Of a stretch of DNA of 64,000 bases, positions 59,557 through 64,000 are shown one piece after another; positions within the stretch are counted from its first letter, which is position 1, and every line of letters starts with the position of its first letter. Origin of the DNA: Periplaneta americana (taxonomy: Eukaryota > Arthropoda > Insecta > Blattodea > Blattidae); assembly GCF_040183065.1 (NCBI RefSeq), contig NC_091117.1, forward strand, positions 121,974,226 to 122,038,225, written 5' to 3'. Position numbers and translations under genes: made by a program. Under the pieces are notes generated by a model that searched no databases, was not told the DNA's origin, and saw nothing but the letters and a program-made list of their open reading frames with translations.

Positions 59557-60480
59557 TATATGCGGTAGCTTCCCGTTGCTTTCCGCACACCATTCTCTTT
59601 CTCAAATTAAAAGACCTCAGGGGACACCAGCGTGGAAGTGAGGAGAGTGGATTTGACTAATTAGACCTTCCGGATTTCACCGAAATTCACCGTAAGGGTT
59701 AAATATCAGTTGTATCAGGGTTTTTGACCCGATCAGAGACTGGAAAATCCCAATTAGACTTGAAAATAAAGGAAATAGACAAACATATTCTACGCCTAAC
59801 ACCATTTAAATCTAACTCTTCAAACATTGTAAAGCCTCCTTTAGCCACTGGTATAGGTCTACAAGTAGTGCATGGGGGTTCAAGTGCATGGTGTGATGAG
59901 TCTGGAATACTCGTAGAATAGTCGTTCTCGTCTCACTAAAAGCTGAAGCAGTGACGTAGCTTGGGCTTGAGGTTTGGGGGTGAGGATTCTTCGATAGGGA
60001 TAATGAGGCAATGTACCCTAATATCCATAAAATGTCTTGTTGCTTCGACTATGTTTCTCTTTCCTCTATTTTTTTTATTCTTTATAGTTATTGAACTTCA
60101 TGCTACTGAGCACGTTTTTGACGTCTTCAGACATGGGGTTCAATTCGAGGAGCAGGATGCAAGTAAGACATGAGTGAAATTCACGCTCTTTTTGCATAAA
60201 TCAGCAAAAAAGAATCCTTACAGTAAGAAGTATAAATCCATTAAATATCAGATCGATTTCTCGAATAATAAATATGGTACAGAAAAAATTGACAATACGG
60301 TCACGGCTTCAATGATGCATTAGCAATAATGTTTACTTCAGGAAATTATTGTCTTGTGTCAGTTGCTTCTGTGTTCCGTGTTCATCCTGCTTTAGTTTAT
60401 GGTAATAAAGTATAAAGTACGAGGAAGAAAATAATTTTGAAAGTAACAAGCGAAGGGAACGACAAAGGAACTCACTAACT
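59557..60480. other. Mixed repeat remnants, no gene recognised
   Basis: 59558-59620 on the minus strand reads EKENGVRKATGSYR-like residues common in insect repeats. At 59950, CAGTGACGTAGCTTGGGC resembles the hAT end type seen at 50257, without a partner. Confidence 0.4.
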
Positions 60481-60485
60481 TTATA

Positions 60486-60900
60486 TTGGGCTGATGCAAA
60501 AGTTCGTAGCGTTTTTTTCGCTTTGACAAAAGTTTTTACTTAATGTGAATAGCAGACAGAAATTAATCAGTAATATATTCTCCTATATTATCTATGACTT
60601 TCTGCCAACGTTGGAATAGTTTTTCGATTCCGTGTCTGAAGTAATCTGCTGATCGACTTCAAGAAGTCGTTAAGCCAAGTATGTAAAGCATCTTAGTTAT
60701 CAAAGGACTTCCCTTGAGATTATTGAATAGAAAACGGAAAGGGGCGCAAAATCGAGAAAATAGGGGGGATGTGGAATTACCTCCCAACAAAGCTCCTGGA
60801 TAGTTGCTTTCGTCATATTAGTGGAACGCGGACGTACGTTATCGTGTTGTAGCAGAACTGATACAGTCTTCCCGGCCGTTTTTCTTCAATTGCGGCCCCA
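60486..60900 (-). pseudogene. mariner element 3' part with terminal repeat
   Basis: The right terminus begins TTGGGCTGATGCAAAAGTTC after TA. On the minus strand are MTKATIQELCWEV, PHPPYFLDFAPLS (third catalytic Asp kept, PSD region changed) and FRHGIEKLFQRWQKVIDNIG, the mariner C-terminus. Stops and frameshifts occur between them. The 5' part is missing: at about 60900 the sequence switches abruptly to the LINE C-terminus of the next feature. Confidence 0.8.
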
Positions 60901-61175
60901 AGTCCCGTTCACCATTCCTTCCAGTGCATCCTTCAGAAGACAATTTCTTCTCAACCAGCAACCTAGCCAAATCGTTTTCCTCTTCCTGATCAGTTTCAGC
61001 ATCATTCTTTCTTCACCCACTCTTTCCAACACAACTTCGTTTCTTATTCTGTCTGTCCACTTCACAATTCTTCTCCATATCCACATTTCAAATGCTTCTA
61101 TTCGCTTCTCTTCACTTCGTCGTAATGTCCATGCTTCTGCTCCATACAATGCTACACTCCACACAAGACACCTTT
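60900..61175 (-). pseudogene. LINE reverse transcriptase C-terminus, second copy
   Basis: SVALYGAEAWTLRRSEEKRI and RRIVKWTDRIRNEVVLERVG, then CLLKDALEGMVNGTW. It is nearly identical to 58253-58550. It lacks both the palm domain and the 3' UTR. It joins the mariner fragment at about 60900, suggesting recombination or an insertion with deletion. Confidence 0.8.
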
Positions 61176-61499
61176 ATTTACTGGCCATCTTTATTTTTCA
61201 CGCCATTATTTAAAAAAATAATAGGGAGACTCTGGCCTTGTGTTTGAGATTCTTAAGAAAAAACAATACATTTTAATGTGGATTTAATTTGTTAGTACAT
61301 AAAATTCGTATTACAAATTGCGATTGTAATTAAACCTTGAAAGCCTGTTTCTCTAAACATCCTTTTGCTTTTTGTCGCTCTTCTTGGATCCAACACCTCA
61401 TTTGAATTCCATTTCTCACTCAGAAACAAGATGAAGTCTTAATAATGATTATTATATAAAAAGCATTACAAGTATTGTCCGGCGTTGTGTACCTTAGTC

Positions 61500-61858
61500 C
61501 AGTGGTTGTCAGCACTCGCTGAAATGGGTAAAGGGTAAGTGGAGCAACGTGTTGTGTGCCGTCGTGCAGCAGGAAGCGGTAGAGAACATACCCGCCAGCA
61601 GCTACGAATGCACCATAGTCCCTCAGTCTAGTATATACAGTCACGAAGCTTGAGTTGTGAGGGTACTAGGAACAATAGACTGTGCCGGTACTATTTCGCA
61701 TTGTCTGTGATGAGGCGATAGTAGCGATCCTAGTGGTTAGCAACTATCTATGGATGCATATTTCCTACGTATTGAGCTTCGTGACTGTATATACTAGACT
61801 GTAATAGTGCAGTGTCTTCTCCGCGGGTAAGAGACGCTAGCCCCAGGGATGACTGTTG
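61500..61858 (+). mobile_element. hAT-like MITE with perfect 8-bp target duplication, carrying a nested MITE
   Basis: Flanked by CCTTAGTC at 61492-61499 and 61859-61866. Starts CAGTGGTTGTCAGC and ends GATGACTGTTG. Without the 178-base nested insert it is about 181 bases, matching the 187-base copy at 54869-55055. Confidence 0.92.
61624..61801. mobile_element. 178-bp MITE with perfect 27-bp TIRs, nested
   Basis: The 27-base arms at 61624-61650 and 61775-61801 are exact reverse complements, starting CAGTCTAGTATATACAGTCA. The flanks suggest a short target duplication (ATAGT on both sides, with a few extra bases). There is no ORF. The family is unknown. Confidence 0.88.
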
Positions 61859-61866
61859 CCTTAGTC

Positions 61867-62217
61867 TATCGTCTTAAAAGACGATCTACATCCGTTTTGT
61901 TTTGGGTTTGTACGCTTATTTAAGCTATCACTAGATATAATTATATTTATTAGCTATGATCTACCCATCCATATTTTTTATTTCCTACAGCCAGTGCTAT
62001 TTCACTAAACATATTATCCTCATAAACTTAGCAGAGGAATGAATAATTTATTATGTAAAATCCTTCACCGACTGCCACAATCCATGTTAATCACTTTTTG
62101 TATGTGAATAATGTAAAATACATTAAATGTTAGCAACGAGTACTTTCGTCCTTTCAGGCATCGTTCGGTTATATTAAAAATAACTCTTTATGAACTTTAA
62201 TAAGATATGTAATATTG
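61867..62217. other. No recognised feature
   Basis: AT-rich sequence between two repeats. Confidence 0.4.
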
Positions 62218-62440
62218 TCGGTCTCGGTAGCGTAGTTGGTATAGCGCTGGCCTTCTATGCTCGAGATTGCGTGTTGATCCCGGCCCAGGTCGATGGCATT
62301 TAAGTGTGTTTAAATGCGATAGGCTCACGTCAGTAGATTTACTGGCATGTTAAAGAACTCCTGCGGGACAAAATTCCAGTACACCGGCGACGCTGATATA
62401 ATCTCCGCAGTTGCGAGCGTCGTTAAATAAACTATAATTT
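62218..62440 (+). repeat. Full-length tRNA-derived SINE
   Basis: A-box region CGGTAGCGTAGTTGGTATAG, B-box region GCGTGTTGATCCCGGCC, body GAACTCCTGCGGGACAAAAT and an AT-rich 3' end. Likely target duplication ATGTAATATT (left) and ATATAATATT (right). The 42.06-kb fragment is the same family. Confidence 0.85.
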
Positions 62441-62689
62441 AATTTTTATATAATATTGAATAATTACCTTGAAAGTCTATAAGACTGAACATACTAAATA
62501 CAATTTATTCATGGAATTAAGTTAAAACAACCAAGTTTGTGGCTAGGAATTTTAAATCGTCGAAATATATAAATAACATAAAACTTCATCCTTATGGATC
62601 CCAGATTAAAAAATAAAAGAGCGTATCAATAAAAATGTTAGGAGAATTGAACATCTAAAATTATAATGTAATCAAAAACTGTTTATTTA

Positions 62690-62950
62690 TAATAATTGTG
62701 GAAGATAATACACGTGAAATGTGGTTATGTATACAATACCAATATGTTGTAGGTTCCAGTGTGGTCAGTGAAATGGTGCAATCACTGATGTGCGGTTTGG
62801 AGACGTACTGTGTGTTTGCTATGAGTCGGTGTTTAGCGACGTTTTCTAATTCAAGGTCTGGCCACACTGGAACCTACTACATATTGGTGTAGTATAATGT
62901 ACTGCACATAACCACATTTTACGTATGTTACCTTCCACAATATTATTATA
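62690..62950. mobile_element. 260-bp fold-back MITE with roughly 80-bp inverted arms
   Basis: The left arm has AATGTGGTTATGT, CCAATATGT and GTAGGTTCCAGTGTGG. The right arm has CCACACTGGAACCTAC, ACATATTGG and ACATAACCACATTTTACG. The arms differ by small indels. Frames on both strands are mirror artefacts. Confidence 0.85.
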
Positions 62951-64000
62951 CAGGGACATAATTTTATTTTTACTTCAATTTTTATTGTACCTGAGTTTTT
63001 GAATGTACTTCACTCCCACCCCTTCTATTAATGAAGGTCAACCGTCCTCCATACAGAACCAAGACTGCATATACAGTCATAGTAAACTTACGGTCATAAT
63101 AAACAGTACGTTCCAAAAATATGTTCGCGTTTTTCTGTGACGAAAGAGCTTTCAGTATTGAAACATTTTCGCACAGGTACTGTCGCCCATTTGCTTATGT
63201 CGTATTCCGGTTTCTCCCACCAGCTTTTATTCGTCAGCTAGTGGCTGGGCTGTCTTAGCTCCTTTCTCAGAACATTAATTTCTGTTAGGAATTGGACGTC
63301 TACGTAATATTATACAACTGTTTAAAATAACTTAAATAAAAGGGCCTTGTTAAGTAATTACCTGTCACGTGATTTCCTCCCTTTCTACGACCCTACGACA
63401 TAACCACTTGGACGGACAGTAGATAGTATGTCTGAGTATTTTTATCTTTTCGGATCGGGCAGAAGTGAAGATTGAATTTACATTACGTAAGGTAGGCCTA
63501 CTCTTTTATAGACTAGGTACAGAATTATTTCAACATGAGTTACTAGTACGAAGAACGAAACTGGTAATTGGGATTACGTACAATAGTCTATAGTGCGATA
63601 ATATGCACATTAGAACTGAAGCCTGTATCGAAATGAACGGCCACCATTAAAAAAAAAATGTGTTTAAATATCCATATTATGATTATTTTTCAATTTAACT
63701 TCATTCTCTATATTATACGCTAATGTGCTGTAGACAGTATAATATACACTGCATAATGAATACGTCCACATGGACAGCTCAGTTCGTGAGTAAAAACATT
63801 CATTGTTAATACTGTACTGTATTTTTATTAAACAAAAACCTAATGAAAATGATCAAACTCAAAAGCGCAATATTTCCTAGTTTAAGTAAATGGATGAACT
63901 ACTTTTCTTCCCTCCTATACCTAGTAAAGTGATTTGTTTGTATATTACGCCAGTATCATCAAACTCCAGTCGTGGAACGGGGTAGCAAACGGCGTTGATC
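62951..64000. other. AT-rich, no gene recognised
   Basis: No coding or transposon similarity was recognised to the window end. Confidence 0.4.

Noticed and set aside
62661-62892. Frames on both strands with mirrored peptides
   Set aside because: Artefacts of the fold-back MITE's inverted arms.

Overview
This window is animal nuclear DNA, most likely from a large, repeat-rich hemimetabolous insect genome of the cockroach/termite type. The reasons are AT-rich DNA with spliced exons, dense (TAA)n/(ATT)n microsatellites, tRNA-derived SINEs, RTE, CR1/L2-like and I/R1-like LINE fragments, and many hAT and Tc1/mariner remnants. The taxon is an inference; no rRNA or mitochondrial marker is present. 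There are no operons, CRISPR arrays or prokaryotic signals.

Host genes occupy very little of the window. Two plus-strand exons (215-384 and 6873-7018) read as consecutive exons of a DNA-PKcs-like (PRKDC) gene, in the part before or within the FAT domain. Their splice sites are canonical and their phases fit. The roughly 6.5 kb intron between them holds a CR1/L2-like LINE, a complete Tc1-family element with terminal repeats and TA duplications, and a PIF/Harbinger-like MITE with a MADF remnant. A terminal exon of an SLC22-type organic ion transporter (12003-12155, plus strand) follows, with no upstream SLC22 exon visible.

Region by region. 7.4-11.5 kb: LINE 3' end, a 378-bp tandem SINE duplication, mariner, I/R1-like RNase H and hAT fragments, all degenerate. 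12-16.4 kb: AT-rich, little recognisable. 16.8-23.1 kb: MULE-like remnant, an 850-bp hAT derivative, a Cys-rich duplicated ORF, a 527-bp MITE, and a hAT C-terminus. 25.4-31.2 kb: CR1/L2-like LINE and a nest of hAT remnants carrying SINEs, a small MITE and a tRNA-like hairpin. 31.36-33.56 kb: a complete hAT transposon with an uninterrupted 494-codon transposase, matching terminal repeats and a perfect 8-bp target duplication. 34-44.5 kb: second 850-bp hAT derivative, I/R1-like LINE 3' end, broken THAP-like gene, SINEs, mariner inside a repeat, another MITE. 44.6-54 kb: mostly ancient AT-rich repeat, with a PHD-finger remnant, a 399-bp MITE and an 846-bp hAT with perfect target duplication. 54-64 kb: RTE LINEs, one interrupted by a hAT MITE and one by a fold-back Tc1 element, mariner, nested MITEs and a tRNA-derived SINE.

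The window is best read as a stratified record of transposition inside and beside a conserved DNA-repair gene. No new enzymatic or defence system was found. The most notable items are the apparently intact hAT transposon, the tRNA cloverleaf enclosed in a perfect 36-bp inverted repeat, the fold-back Tc1 element, and the nested MITEs whose target duplications date the insertions.
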